Positions 21,526 to 30,421 of a stretch of DNA of 64,000 nt are shown piece by piece. Origin of the DNA: Peiella sedimenti (GTDB lineage: Bacteria; Pseudomonadota; Alphaproteobacteria; Caulobacterales; Caulobacteraceae). Numbering within the stretch: position 1 is the first letter of the stretch; every line of letters starts with the position of its first letter. The translations under genes were made by a program, and so were the position numbers. A model generated the notes under the pieces. That model was not told where the DNA came from and did not search any database. It worked only from the letters and a program-made list of their open reading frames with translations. The stretch is taken from positions 124,001 to 188,000 of the forward strand of contig NZ_JAUKTR010000002.1 of the NCBI RefSeq assembly GCF_030504955.1, in the 5' to 3' direction.

Positions 21526-22821
21526 TCAGTCGGTCGGACGCGCCTCAGCGAGCGCGGCCAGAACATCCCTGACGTCGGTGATCTCAGGCATCCGGCCAAG
21601 GCGGGTACGCAGCCAATTGATCCACGCCGGGTGATCCATGTCCGTGGTCAGCACCAGCACCACGTCCCACTCCGGGATCAGCATGATGTACTGAAGATGG
21701 TTGCCGCGCGCGGAGTAGAAACGCTGGGTCATGCCCAGCCGCTCGATGCCCTCCTGGCTGCGCCACAGATAGCCGTAATCGTCGGCCTCTTCCCGCTGCG
21801 TGTGTGGATAGAGGGTGTCGGCGACCCACTGGGCCGGCACGACCTGATGGGCGTTCCAGCACCCGTTGCGGAGGTAGAGATAGCCGAACCGGGCCCGGTC
21901 CCGGGTCGACATCCAGGTGCGGTAGCTGGGATGGACCGACACCTCTTCCAGATCTTCGCGCACGTCCGAGGCGGTGAAGTCCTGCATCTGCAGGGCGCGG
22001 CTGAACCCCGCCTCCATCTGCCGGCCCAGGGACGCCCCGCCCGTATTGCGGACGATGGTTCCCAGCGCGTTGAAGTCCCAGTTGTTGTACCAGTAGTGCG
22101 TGCCCGGCGCGTGGCTGCCCTTGGCGGGCATGCCCTCCCGATCGCCGGGCGACATGAAGGCGGCCTCGCGGTAGATCCCCGAGCGCGAGCGCAGCAGATC
22201 ATGAACCGTGGCGGTGCGTTCGGTCGCCGTCAGGGGATCATGCTCGTCGATGCCCAGCTCGGCCATGGTGGCGTCCAGGCGCAGGCGCCCATCGGCGATG
22301 TGCTGGCCGATGACCGCGCCCAGAAGGCTCTTGCGGATCGAGCGCGTGTCATAGGCGCGGTCCAGGTCGCCGAAGCTGGACACGACCCGGCCCCGATGCA
22401 CGACCATGCCGGCGACCCAGTGACCTCGGCGCGCCGCGGCCTCGAAGGCGGCCAGACCCTCGGCCGACCAGCCCGAGCGCGCGGGCGTCAGCGTCTCCCA
22501 CGCGGCGCCGGGATAGGCGGCCCCCGCATCCTCAGGGGAGCAGGCGCCGTAGCGCCCCTGGGCCGGCGGACCGGACGGCGCCGTGGAGGCCCGCACCGTC
22601 CGCACGCGCGTCGGGGCGTGAGCCGAAGGGCTGGGGCTGGGCGACGCGCTGCCAGATCCCGAACCACTCGGCGAGGGACTGGGTGAAGGGCTGCCCGATC
22701 CGGACCCACTGCCGCTCGGCGACGGACTGGGGGATGGCGACGGCGAGGGAGACGGGCTGGCCTCGGCGCAGCCGGTCGAGAGGATCAGGGCGGCTGTGAA
22801 GGCCGCGATGGGACGACGCAT
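21526..22821 (-). CDS. serine hydrolase (beta-lactamase fold) lipoprotein with Ser-Pro/Ser-Gly linker
   Basis: A 431-residue predicted lipoprotein. The signal peptide ends in the lipobox LSTGC (Cys18). It is followed by a 46-residue linker of Ser-Pro and Ser-Gly dipeptides (about 22-67), then a class C beta-lactamase/penicillin-binding fold. The SxxK motif is SIRKS, and the Tyr-x-Asn-like motif is in HYWYNNWDFN. The family includes D-alanyl-D-alanine carboxypeptidases, esterases and 6-aminohexanoate hydrolases, so the substrate is not predictable. The linker probably spans peptidoglycan or separates the enzyme from the membrane. Its codons are unusually varied (see findings). Confidence 0.85.
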   Translation of the reverse strand: MRRPIAAFTAALILSTGCAEASPSPSPSPSPSPSPSGSGSGSGSPSPSPSPSGSGSGSASPSPSPSAHAPTRVRTVRASTAPSGPPAQGRYGACSPEDAGAAYPGAAWETLTPARSGWSAEGLAAFEAAARRGHWVAGMVVHRGRVVSSFGDLDRAYDTRSIRKSLLGAVIGQHIADGRLRLDATMAELGIDEHDPLTATERTATVHDLLRSRSGIYREAAFMSPGDREGMPAKGSHAPGTHYWYNNWDFNALGTIVRNTGGASLGRQMEAGFSRALQMQDFTASDVREDLEEVSVHPSYRTWMSTRDRARFGYLYLRNGCWNAHQVVPAQWVADTLYPHTQREEADDYGYLWRSQEGIERLGMTQRFYSARGNHLQYIMLIPEWDVVLVLTTDMDHPAWINWLRTRLGRMPEITDVRDVLAALAEARPTD

Positions 22822-22853
22822 GTTGCGGCTCCAGGTTCGAAACTGAAGCCTGG

Positions 22854-23921
22854 CTATTCCGCGCGCCGATCCTCTGCACGCGCATCCGTGTCCGCGCCGG
22901 TCGGCCCGGACACGATAGTTCGCCGCCGGTACTCAGCCGGGGTCAGGCCGGTAGCCTCCGTGAAGGCGGCATAGAAGGTCGAGCGCGACCGGAAGCCCGC
23001 CTCCATGCCCAGCGGCTCCACCGCCACCCTGGCGTTCGCTGGATCTGTCAGGCGGCGCCTGGCGTCCTCGACCCGGCGCGCGGTCACCTCGATGGCGAAG
23101 CTGGAGTCCGCCGCCGATAGCGCCTGGGAGACGTGGTGCGGCGGCACGCCTGTTCGACGGGCAAGCTCCTCCAGGCTGAAGTCGGGCCGCCGCCAGGGGG
23201 CGTCCTCCGCGTCGAGTACGGCGCGCACCCTGTCCCGCAGGGCCATAAGCGCCTCCCCCTGCAGGCCGGAGCGGGCGTAGCGCCCCTGGGTCACCCGCGT
23301 GTGCGCCGTGGCGGCGACAAGGGCCAGGGCGAACAGGGCGAGCCCGCCCAGGCTTCCGGCCACGGCCACGGCGTCCTGATGGGCGGGCGTGAGAAAGCGC
23401 ACCGCCTGGCCGATGTGGATCGCTCCCATCGTGGACAGGACCGCCAGGGGCCGCCAGAAGCCTGGCACGTCCGATCGCAGCCACGGCGCCGCCCTGACGA
23501 AAACCGCCGCGGAGATCAGCGAAAAGGCCGCGATCACGGCCACCTGCAGATGGGCGGGGAGGGCCGGCCATCGGCCGGTCGCCGTGGGAACGAAGCAGAT
23601 CAGCCCCAGCGCCAGGAGCGGGCCTGCGATCCAGAGGCTCGCGCGCCGGGAAAGGGGCCGGCCCACGGCAAGGGCGACATAGGCGAGGAGCATGGGCCCC
23701 GCGACAAGGGTTCCTATCTGCTCGACAGCGACCGCCAGGCTCTCGACCGCGCCGTCGTAGCGGTGGGTGATCAGAATGCAGGTGATCACGACGGCCAGGA
23801 CCACGAGCAGGCCGGCGAAGGCCGTGTCGCGCGGCTCGCGACGCCGGGCCGCCAGGATCAACAGCGCCAGCAGGGCTGCATCGAGCGCTCCGGCCAGGAC
23901 GATGGCTGCGGTCAGGTCCAT
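22854..23921 (-). CDS. membrane-anchored AraC family transcriptional regulator
   Basis: A 355-residue protein with seven or so N-terminal hydrophobic helices (to about residue 215) and a C-terminal AraC-type DNA-binding domain. The latter reads FSLEELARRTGVPPHHVSQALS, then VEPLGMEAGFRSRSTFYAAF and GLTPAEYRRR. Such 7TM-AraC proteins are thought to sense membrane or periplasmic signals while bound to DNA. ATG 23921 is chosen over a GTG two codons earlier. It lies 32 bases from the serine hydrolase gene in the same orientation and may control it. Confidence 0.88.
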   Translation of the reverse strand: MDLTAAIVLAGALDAALLALLILAARRREPRDTAFAGLLVVLAVVITCILITHRYDGAVESLAVAVEQIGTLVAGPMLLAYVALAVGRPLSRRASLWIAGPLLALGLICFVPTATGRWPALPAHLQVAVIAAFSLISAAVFVRAAPWLRSDVPGFWRPLAVLSTMGAIHIGQAVRFLTPAHQDAVAVAGSLGGLALFALALVAATAHTRVTQGRYARSGLQGEALMALRDRVRAVLDAEDAPWRRPDFSLEELARRTGVPPHHVSQALSAADSSFAIEVTARRVEDARRRLTDPANARVAVEPLGMEAGFRSRSTFYAAFTEATGLTPAEYRRRTIVSGPTGADTDARAEDRRAE

Positions 23922-24045
23922 GACCACAGCCTAGCTGTATTGCCCGAGGTCTGCGAAGCGCCTCCATCAGGATCACATTTCGTTGCAGCCGCGCCGTCGT
24001 CGGCCGGGCCCCGGATCGCTCGTCGCCTGCTCCAGGCGGACGGCG

Positions 24046-24140
24046 GATTCACGGGCTTGTGATGGCGCGGCCGCAACCCTTGCCACACCGCCGTCGCGTA
24101 GGGTTTTCCCCCGCTCGCCCCCAGGCCCGACTCTCGAATC
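24046..24140. promoter_or_regulatory. cluster of three GANTC (CcrM) sites upstream of nrdA
   Basis: GATTC at 24046, GACTC at 24129 and GAATC at 24136 are the target of the cell-cycle methyltransferase CcrM, which is known in Caulobacterales. They lie in the 358-base non-coding stretch (23922-24279) before nrdA, which otherwise holds no gene. Cell-cycle control of nrdA through methylation is an inference. Confidence 0.4.
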
Positions 24141-24186
24141 ACCTGAAAGGCGAGGTCAAGCCGTTGACGCCTCGTTAGGGTTATGA

Positions 24187-24233
24187 CCCCCTAGATGTGG
24201 TTCTCTGGGGTGAACGAACCACTAGATGCGGCG
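24187..24233 (+). promoter_or_regulatory. tandem NrdR boxes before nrdA
   Basis: Two related 16-base sites, CCCCCTAGATGTGGTT and ACCACTAGATGCGGCG-like, share CTAGATG at 24191 and 24222, exactly 31 bases apart. NrdR repressors bind paired boxes whose centres are 31-32 bases apart, so both sequence and spacing fit. They precede a ribonucleotide reductase gene, the expected target. NrdR senses the ATP/dATP ratio. The box pair also creates a 7-base inverted repeat, GTGGTTC/GAACCAC. Confidence 0.75.
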
Positions 24234-24279
24234 TGTCAGTCGCGTGGATTGGCTTTAGTCAGATTGGGGCGAAACGGGC

Positions 24280-26148
24280 ATGGGCGGCCAGGAAGCGTTG
24301 AAGATCGAAGGTCTTGCGGGGCTGGAGCAGGCCGAGGCCAGGGCGCCGGAGCGGCCGTCCCTGCGCCTGGTGCGCAAGGTGGTCACCGACCCCTCGCGCG
24401 ACGCTCTTCTGACCGACTTCGGCAAGACGACGCTGGAGGACCGCTACCTGCTGGCCGGCGAGTCCTATCAGGACATGTTCGCCCGCGTGTCCGAGGCCTA
24501 TGCCGACGACGTCGACCACGCCCAGCGCATCTATGACTATATGAGCCGGCTGTGGTTCATGCCCGCCACGCCCGTGCTGTCGAATGGCGGCGCCAATCGC
24601 GGCCTGCCGATCAGCTGCTTCCTCAACGCCGTCTCCGACAGCCTGGAAGGCATTCAAGCGGTGTGGAACGAGAACGTGGCCCTGGCCTCCAACGGCGGCG
24701 GCATCGGCACCTACTGGGGCAAGGTCCGCTCCATCGGCGAGAAGGTGAAGGGCGCCGGCCAGACCAGCGGCATCATCCCCTTCATCCGCGTCATGGACAG
24801 CCTGACCCTAGCCATTTCGCAGGGCTCCCTGCGCCGCGGCTCGGCGGCGGTTTATCTCGACATTCACCACCCGGAGATCGAGGAGTTCCTCGAAATCCGG
24901 AAGCCCTCGGGCGACTTCAACCGCAAGTCCCTGAACCTGCACCACGGCATCAACATCACCGACGCCTTCATGGAGGCGGTGCGCGACGGCCGGTCCTTCG
25001 ACCTGCTCTCGCCCAAGGACCAGTCGGTGGTGAAGAGCGTCGACGCCCGCGCCCTGTGGCAGAAGATTCTCGAGACCCGCCTGGCCACGGGCGAGCCCTA
25101 TCTGATCTTCTCGGATCACGTGAACGCCCAGATGCCCCGCCACCAGAAGGAGCTGGGCCTGTCGGTGCGCCAGTCGAACCTGTGCAGCGAGATCATGCTG
25201 CACACCGGCCCCGATCACCTGGGCGTCGACCGCACGGCGGTCTGCTGCCTGTCCAGCGTCAATGCCGAGACCTTCATGGAGTGGCGCGACGAGCCCCGCT
25301 TCATCGAGGACGTCATGCGCTTCCTCGACAACGTGCTGGAGGACTTCATCACCCGCGCCCCGCCCGAGATGAAGGCGGCCATCTATTCGGCCAAGCGCGA
25401 GCGCTCGGTGGGCCTCGGCCTGATGGGCTTCCACTCCTTCCTGCAGAAGCAGGGCGTGGCCTTTGAAAGCGCCATGGCCAAGTCGTGGAACATGCGCATC
25501 TTCAAGCACCTGCGCCGCGAGGCCGACAAGGCCAGCCGCCTGCTGGCCGAGGAAAAGGGCGCCTGCCCCGACGCGGCCGAGCGCGGCGTCATGGAGCGCT
25601 TCTCGCACAAGCTGGCCATCGCCCCGACCGCGTCGATCTCGATCATCTGCGGCGGCACCAGCGCCGGCATCGAGCCGATCCCCGCCAACGTCTATACGCA
25701 CAAGACCCTGTCCGGCTCGTTCGCGGTGAAGAACCCCTATCTGGAGGGGCTGCTTGAGGCGCGGGGCCAGAACACCGAGGAGACCTGGGCCTCGATCCTG
25801 GAGCACGAGGGTTCGGTCCAGCACCTCGACTGCCTGACCGACGACGAAAAGGCCGTCTACAAGACCGCCTTCGAGATCGACCAGCGCTGGGTCATCGAGC
25901 TGGCCGCGGACCGCACGCCGGAAATCTGCCAGTCCCAGTCGGTCAACGTCTTCCTGCCCGGCGACGTGGATAAGTGGGACCTGCACATGCTGCACTGGCA
26001 GGCGTGGGAGCGGGGCATGAAGTCCCTCTACTACCTGCGCTCCAAGTCGGTGCAGCGCGCCGCCTTCGCCGGTTCCGAGGCGCGCGAGGCCGTCGACATG
26101 AGCGGCGCGGCCAAGACCGATTACGAGGAATGTCTCGCCTGTCAGTAG
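24280..26148 (+). CDS. nrdA: class I ribonucleoside-diphosphate reductase, alpha subunit
   Basis: A 622-residue catalytic subunit that reduces ribonucleotides to deoxyribonucleotides. Visible are the substrate-site Cys in GLPISCFLN, the thiyl-radical Cys in SNLCSEIM, the partner Cys in TAVCCLSS, the radical-transfer Tyr pair in KSLYYLRS and a C-terminal redox pair in EECLACQ. The protein begins close to the catalytic fold and lacks the N-terminal ATP-cone that gives dATP feedback in longer NrdA proteins. The YY pair and the CxxC tail indicate class I, needing a beta subunit; no nrdB is present in this window. Expression is probably controlled by the NrdR boxes upstream. Confidence 0.93.
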   Translation: MGGQEALKIEGLAGLEQAEARAPERPSLRLVRKVVTDPSRDALLTDFGKTTLEDRYLLAGESYQDMFARVSEAYADDVDHAQRIYDYMSRLWFMPATPVLSNGGANRGLPISCFLNAVSDSLEGIQAVWNENVALASNGGGIGTYWGKVRSIGEKVKGAGQTSGIIPFIRVMDSLTLAISQGSLRRGSAAVYLDIHHPEIEEFLEIRKPSGDFNRKSLNLHHGINITDAFMEAVRDGRSFDLLSPKDQSVVKSVDARALWQKILETRLATGEPYLIFSDHVNAQMPRHQKELGLSVRQSNLCSEIMLHTGPDHLGVDRTAVCCLSSVNAETFMEWRDEPRFIEDVMRFLDNVLEDFITRAPPEMKAAIYSAKRERSVGLGLMGFHSFLQKQGVAFESAMAKSWNMRIFKHLRREADKASRLLAEEKGACPDAAERGVMERFSHKLAIAPTASISIICGGTSAGIEPIPANVYTHKTLSGSFAVKNPYLEGLLEARGQNTEETWASILEHEGSVQHLDCLTDDEKAVYKTAFEIDQRWVIELAADRTPEICQSQSVNVFLPGDVDKWDLHMLHWQAWERGMKSLYYLRSKSVQRAAFAGSEAREAVDMSGAAKTDYEECLACQ

Positions 26149-26283
26149 GCTTTGCCCGTGCCGCGCAGGAGACCGCTTTGGGAACCGGCGCGGCGGCAGG
26201 CACGTTGGCTGTCACGAGTTCGCGGTTGCTTTCCGGCCCATAGCGGGCATCCTCAAGGCGACCACGACGGAGGGTGAGGCCGT

Positions 26284-27141
26284 ATGCTGGGCGATGTAGG
26301 GCGATATGCGAAGACGGCGGGCGCGTTCAGCGCCCTCGCTGTCCTGTCCGCCCCGCTGTGCGCCCTGGCCGCCCAGCCCGCCGGCTATGTCCCCGGCCAC
26401 CCGTTCACTGAAGACGACGGTGCACCCATGCACACTGGGCCCGTGGTCGACCGCCTGCGCGACATTCCCACGCCCGCCCCGGTCAACGGGAGCCAAGGCT
26501 CCCTCACCTCAAGCATCGGGTTTGACGGCGACGGCCTGACCGGCATGCGCACCCGCGAGGTCTGGCGCGAGGACGAGGGCCGCATCGACCGGCTGCGCGT
26601 CACCGTGGCCGGCCCTCTGCGCGGGCAGGGCGGCGCCCCCTGGGTCGTCGGCGATCCCAACCAGGCGGAACTGGACGCCCAGGCCTACGACATCAGCTAC
26701 ACGCGCGGCTGGCCGGTCCGCTATCAGGGCGAGACCATGGACGTGGAGCTCATTCCCCACGCCGGAGTCGGCGCCACCAGCGACGGCGGCTCGGTGGAGG
26801 CCGGGGCCACCATCCGCATCGGCGAAACTCAGGTGGTGGACGGACGCCGCTACGGCGATGAGGGCCGCTGGTATCTGTTCGCCGCCGGCTCGGGCCGGGC
26901 GGTGGGCATGAACTGGCGCCGTAACCTGAACGGCGGCTGGTCCCGCGACGGCATGAGCCACGACGCGGGAGCCTATATCGGCGACGCCCAGGTGGGCGTG
27001 GCCTGGCGGCGCGGCGACGTACAGGCCTCCTTCGGCTACGTGCACCGCGAGATCGAAGCCGAGGGTCTGGCCGGAGAGGGCTTTGACCGCGACCGGACGG
27101 AGGGCCTGCTGGCCTTCCAGATCTCGATCAAGCCCCAGTAA
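26284..27141 (+). CDS. outer-membrane protein, LpxR-like (DUF2219)
   Basis: A 285-residue secreted protein with a signal peptide cleaved near LCALAAQP. The mature region is rich in alternating, aromatic/polar stretches typical of outer-membrane beta strands, and contains ISYTRGWPVRYQGETMDVELIPHAGVG, GAYIGDAQVGVAWRRGDVQASFGYV and a closing strand ending in EGLLAFQISIKPQ. The pattern recalls the LpxR lipid A 3'-O-deacylase family, but I cannot confirm catalytic residues, so this is a tentative family call. Three bases separate its stop from that of the convergent putA. Confidence 0.55.
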   Translation: MLGDVGRYAKTAGAFSALAVLSAPLCALAAQPAGYVPGHPFTEDDGAPMHTGPVVDRLRDIPTPAPVNGSQGSLTSSIGFDGDGLTGMRTREVWREDEGRIDRLRVTVAGPLRGQGGAPWVVGDPNQAELDAQAYDISYTRGWPVRYQGETMDVELIPHAGVGATSDGGSVEAGATIRIGETQVVDGRRYGDEGRWYLFAAGSGRAVGMNWRRNLNGGWSRDGMSHDAGAYIGDAQVGVAWRRGDVQASFGYVHREIEAEGLAGEGFDRDRTEGLLAFQISIKPQ

Positions 27142-27144
27142 TCC

Positions 27145-30100
27145 CTACAGATTCAGCAGGGCCGGGTCGCCCCCCTGGGCGGCGATGTTGACGCTGACGG
27201 CGCGCTCGGAAGCATAGCGCAGGAGCGCGTGCGGCCCGCCCGCCTTGGGCCCGGTGCCCGACAGGCCCTCGCCGCCGAAGGGCTGGACGCCCACCACCGC
27301 GCCGATGATCGAGCGGTTCACATAGACGTTGCCGGCCGGCACCAGCTCCATCACTTCGCGGGCGAAGGCGTCGATGCGACTGTGCACGCCCAGCGTCAGG
27401 CCATAGCCGCGCGCGGCCAGCTTCTTCGCCACAGCCTCCAGATCGGCCGGGTCATAGCGATAGACGTGCAGGATGGGCCCGAAGGTCTCGCGCTCCAGAT
27501 AGTCCGGGCTCGGCACCTCGGCGATGGTGGGGGCGAAGAAGTCGCCGCGTCCGGCCAGATCGCCCAGCGGCTTGCGGTAGATGATCCGGGCGTCGCCCTC
27601 CAGGCGCGTGACGTGCGCCTCCAGCGCCTCGCGCGCCTCGGCGTCGATGACCGGGCCGATGTCGGTGGAGGGATCAGCCGGATCGCCGATGACCATGGCC
27701 TCCAGCGCGCCCTTCAGGCCCTCGATCAGCATGTCGGCCGAATCCTTGGGGGCGTAGAGCACCCGCAGGGCCGAGCAGCGCTGCCCTGCCGAGCCGACCG
27801 CGGACAACAGCACGTCGTCGATGACCTGTTCGCGCAGGGCCGTGGTGTCCACGAACATGCCGTTCAGCCCGCCCGTCTCGGCGATGAAGGGCACGATCGG
27901 CCCCGGCTTGGCGGCCAGGGCCCGGTTGATGCGCCAGGCCGTCTCGGTGCCGCCCGTGAAGGCCACACCGTCGATGCCGGGGTGCTCGGTCAGGGCCGCG
28001 CCGACGGTCTCGCCGCGTCCGGGCAGCAGGGCCAGGAGGCGTGGGTCCAGGCCGGCCGAATGAAACAGGCGCACGGCCTCGGCGGCCACCAGAGGGGTCT
28101 GCTCGGCCGGCTTGGCCAGGACCGCATTGCCCGCCGCCAGGGCCGCGGCGATCTGGCCGGTGAAGATGGCCAGGGGGAAGTTCCAGGGGCTGATGCAGAC
28201 GAAGACGCCTCGCCCGCGCAGCTCCAGCTGGTTGGTTTCCCCGACCGGGCCCTTCAGGGTGATCGGCCCCGCGAACTGCTGCTCGGCCAGCAGGGCGTAG
28301 TAGCGCAGGAAGTCGCAGGCCTCACGCACCTCGGCCACGCCGTCGTTCAACGTCTTGCCGGCTTCGCGCGACAGCAGCGCCACGAAGCGGTCCAGCTGGG
28401 CCTCCAGCGCATCGGCCAGACGGCGCAGCACCGCCGCACGCATGGGGCCGCCCAGCCGATCCCACTCGCCTTGCGCCTCGTGACCCAGCGCCACGGCGCG
28501 GTCGATGTCGGCCTTGGACGCCTCGGACACCTGGCCCAGCACCCGGCTGCGGTCGGATGGACTGGTCGCCTCATAGGGTTCGACGCCCGCGCCGAGCGCC
28601 CCGCCCACGATGGGGCCGGCTACGAGGCGTTCGACATCCACGGCCTCCAGCGCGCGCTGGTGGGCTTCGCGGTCGGCGGCCTGCGTATAGTCGCGGCCAA
28701 GGGAGTTCAGGCGGTCGCCGTACATGTCCTGGGGTCTCGGGATCTTGGGATGGGGGCCGGGCTGGTGTTGCACGGCGGTGATGGGGTCGGACGCCACCAG
28801 GGCGGCCGGGACGCGCTCGTCCAGCAGGGCGTGCACGAATGACGAGTTGGCGCCGTTCTCAAGCAGGCGGCGCACCAGATAGGGCAACAGGTCCTCGTGC
28901 CCGCCCACGGGGGCGTAGGCGCGCACATTGATGCCGTTCCAGTCGCGCGCGGCGGCGTCGTAGAGGGCCTCGCCCATGCCGTGCAGGCGCTGGAACTCGA
29001 CCTTCACGCCCGCCTTGTCCGCCAGGCGCCGGACCGACGCCAGCGAGTGGGCGTTGTGCGTGGCGAACTGGCCATAGATGTGCGGCGCCGCCTCGATCAT
29101 AAGCCGCGCGCAGTGGAGGTAATTCAGGTCCGTGGCCGGCTTGGTGGTGAAGACCGGATAGTCGGGGCGTCCGGCGATCTGTGCGCGCTTGATCTCGGTG
29201 TCCCAGTAGGCGCCCTTGACCAGCCGGACCATCAGGCGCCGTCCGCTCTCGCGCGCGATGTCGGCGACCGCGGCGATCACATCGGGACAGCGCTTCTGGT
29301 AGGCCTGCACCGCAAGGCCAAGGCCGGTCCAGTCGCCCAGCGACGGTTCGCGCGCCAGCCGGTCGAGGATCTTGATCGAAATGGCCAGCCGGTCCGCCTC
29401 TTCGGCGTCCAGCGTGTAGTTCAAACCGCAGGGCGCGGCCAGCTCGGCCAGACGCAGCACGCGGGGATAGAGCTCGTCCCAGACGCGGCTTTCCTGGGTG
29501 GCTTCGTAGCGGGGCGACAGGGCCGACAGCTTGATGGAGACGCCGTGCCCCTCCTCCGGGCCCTGCCTTGCTCCACTCCGCGCGCGCCAGGCGCCCACCG
29601 CCGAGATGGCCTGGGCGTACAGCCGCTCGTAGCGCTCGGCGTCGGCGACGGTGCGGGCCCCCTCGCCCAGCATGTCGAACGAGCACAGATAGCCCTCGCG
29701 CTCGGCCCGGCGCAGGGCCGCATCGATGTCACGGCCCAGGACGAACTGCTCGCCCATGATGCGCACCGCCTGGCCCACCGCCTGGCGGATGACCGGCTCG
29801 CCGATGCGGCCCGCGACGCGCTTGAGGAAGCCGGGCAGGTCGGTGCGCGCCTGATCGTCCACGTCGACCAGCTTGCCGGTCAGCATCAGGCCCCAGGTGG
29901 AGGCGTTGACGAACAGGTTGTCGGACTTGCCCAGGTGGCTGGCCCAGTCGGCCGAGCCGATCTTCTCAGCGATCAGCCGGTCGCGCGTGTCGTCGTCGGG
30001 CGTGCGCAGCAGGGCCTCGGCCAGGCACATCAGGGCCAGCCCCTCGCGGGTGCCCAGGGAAAACTCCTGCAGGAAGCCCTCGACCACGCCCTGGCGCCTG

Positions 30101-30294
30101 GCATGGGCGCGCGCGCCTTCCACAAGCTGCTCGGCGGCCTTGCCCACCTGCATGCGCTCGGCGGGGTCAAGCGGCAGGTCGGCCAGCAGCTGCTCAATGA
30201 CGGCGCGCTCGTCGGCGAACTTGCGCGCGTCGAGCGCGTCCCAGCGGCCGGGGTTCAGGTCGCCGGTGTAGGAAGAAGGGGGCGGGAGCGTCAT
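27145..30294 (-). CDS. putA: bifunctional proline dehydrogenase / L-glutamate gamma-semialdehyde dehydrogenase PutA
   Basis: A 1049-residue enzyme that oxidises proline to glutamate. The N-terminal half is the FAD-dependent proline dehydrogenase barrel, with LVKGAYWDTEIKRAQ, ATHNAHSLASV, and RAYAPVGGHEDLLPYLVRRLLENGANSSFV. The C-terminal half is an NAD-dependent aldehyde dehydrogenase with ISPWNFPLAIFTGQIAAALA, catalytic Glu in FIAETGGLNGMF, catalytic Cys in SAGQRCSALR and FGPILHVYRY. There is no N-terminal ribbon-helix-helix, so unlike E. coli PutA it should not repress its own promoter. Confidence 0.95.
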   Translation of the reverse strand: MTLPPPSSYTGDLNPGRWDALDARKFADERAVIEQLLADLPLDPAERMQVGKAAEQLVEGARAHARRQGVVEGFLQEFSLGTREGLALMCLAEALLRTPDDDTRDRLIAEKIGSADWASHLGKSDNLFVNASTWGLMLTGKLVDVDDQARTDLPGFLKRVAGRIGEPVIRQAVGQAVRIMGEQFVLGRDIDAALRRAEREGYLCSFDMLGEGARTVADAERYERLYAQAISAVGAWRARSGARQGPEEGHGVSIKLSALSPRYEATQESRVWDELYPRVLRLAELAAPCGLNYTLDAEEADRLAISIKILDRLAREPSLGDWTGLGLAVQAYQKRCPDVIAAVADIARESGRRLMVRLVKGAYWDTEIKRAQIAGRPDYPVFTTKPATDLNYLHCARLMIEAAPHIYGQFATHNAHSLASVRRLADKAGVKVEFQRLHGMGEALYDAAARDWNGINVRAYAPVGGHEDLLPYLVRRLLENGANSSFVHALLDERVPAALVASDPITAVQHQPGPHPKIPRPQDMYGDRLNSLGRDYTQAADREAHQRALEAVDVERLVAGPIVGGALGAGVEPYEATSPSDRSRVLGQVSEASKADIDRAVALGHEAQGEWDRLGGPMRAAVLRRLADALEAQLDRFVALLSREAGKTLNDGVAEVREACDFLRYYALLAEQQFAGPITLKGPVGETNQLELRGRGVFVCISPWNFPLAIFTGQIAAALAAGNAVLAKPAEQTPLVAAEAVRLFHSAGLDPRLLALLPGRGETVGAALTEHPGIDGVAFTGGTETAWRINRALAAKPGPIVPFIAETGGLNGMFVDTTALREQVIDDVLLSAVGSAGQRCSALRVLYAPKDSADMLIEGLKGALEAMVIGDPADPSTDIGPVIDAEAREALEAHVTRLEGDARIIYRKPLGDLAGRGDFFAPTIAEVPSPDYLERETFGPILHVYRYDPADLEAVAKKLAARGYGLTLGVHSRIDAFAREVMELVPAGNVYVNRSIIGAVVGVQPFGGEGLSGTGPKAGGPHALLRYASERAVSVNIAAQGGDPALLNL

Positions 30295-30421
30295 GGCGGC
30301 CTCTTACTCCGTTCCGCGCGCGGACGGGAGGGGGCGATGAGCGCCCGTCGCTTGCCCTCGCCATCGCCGCCGATATTGGCTAGAGCAGGCGCCGGTGAAG
30401 ACGGCGGAGCCTTATCGGCGA

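Noticed and set aside
22622..22758. Minisatellite or CRISPR-like repeat
   Set aside because: The repeat exists in protein only; the DNA has no uniform repeat or spacer structure.
23922..24279. Small gene in the interval before nrdA
   Set aside because: Frames are short, lack ribosome-binding sites and overlap the regulatory boxes; the stretch appears to be promoter DNA only.
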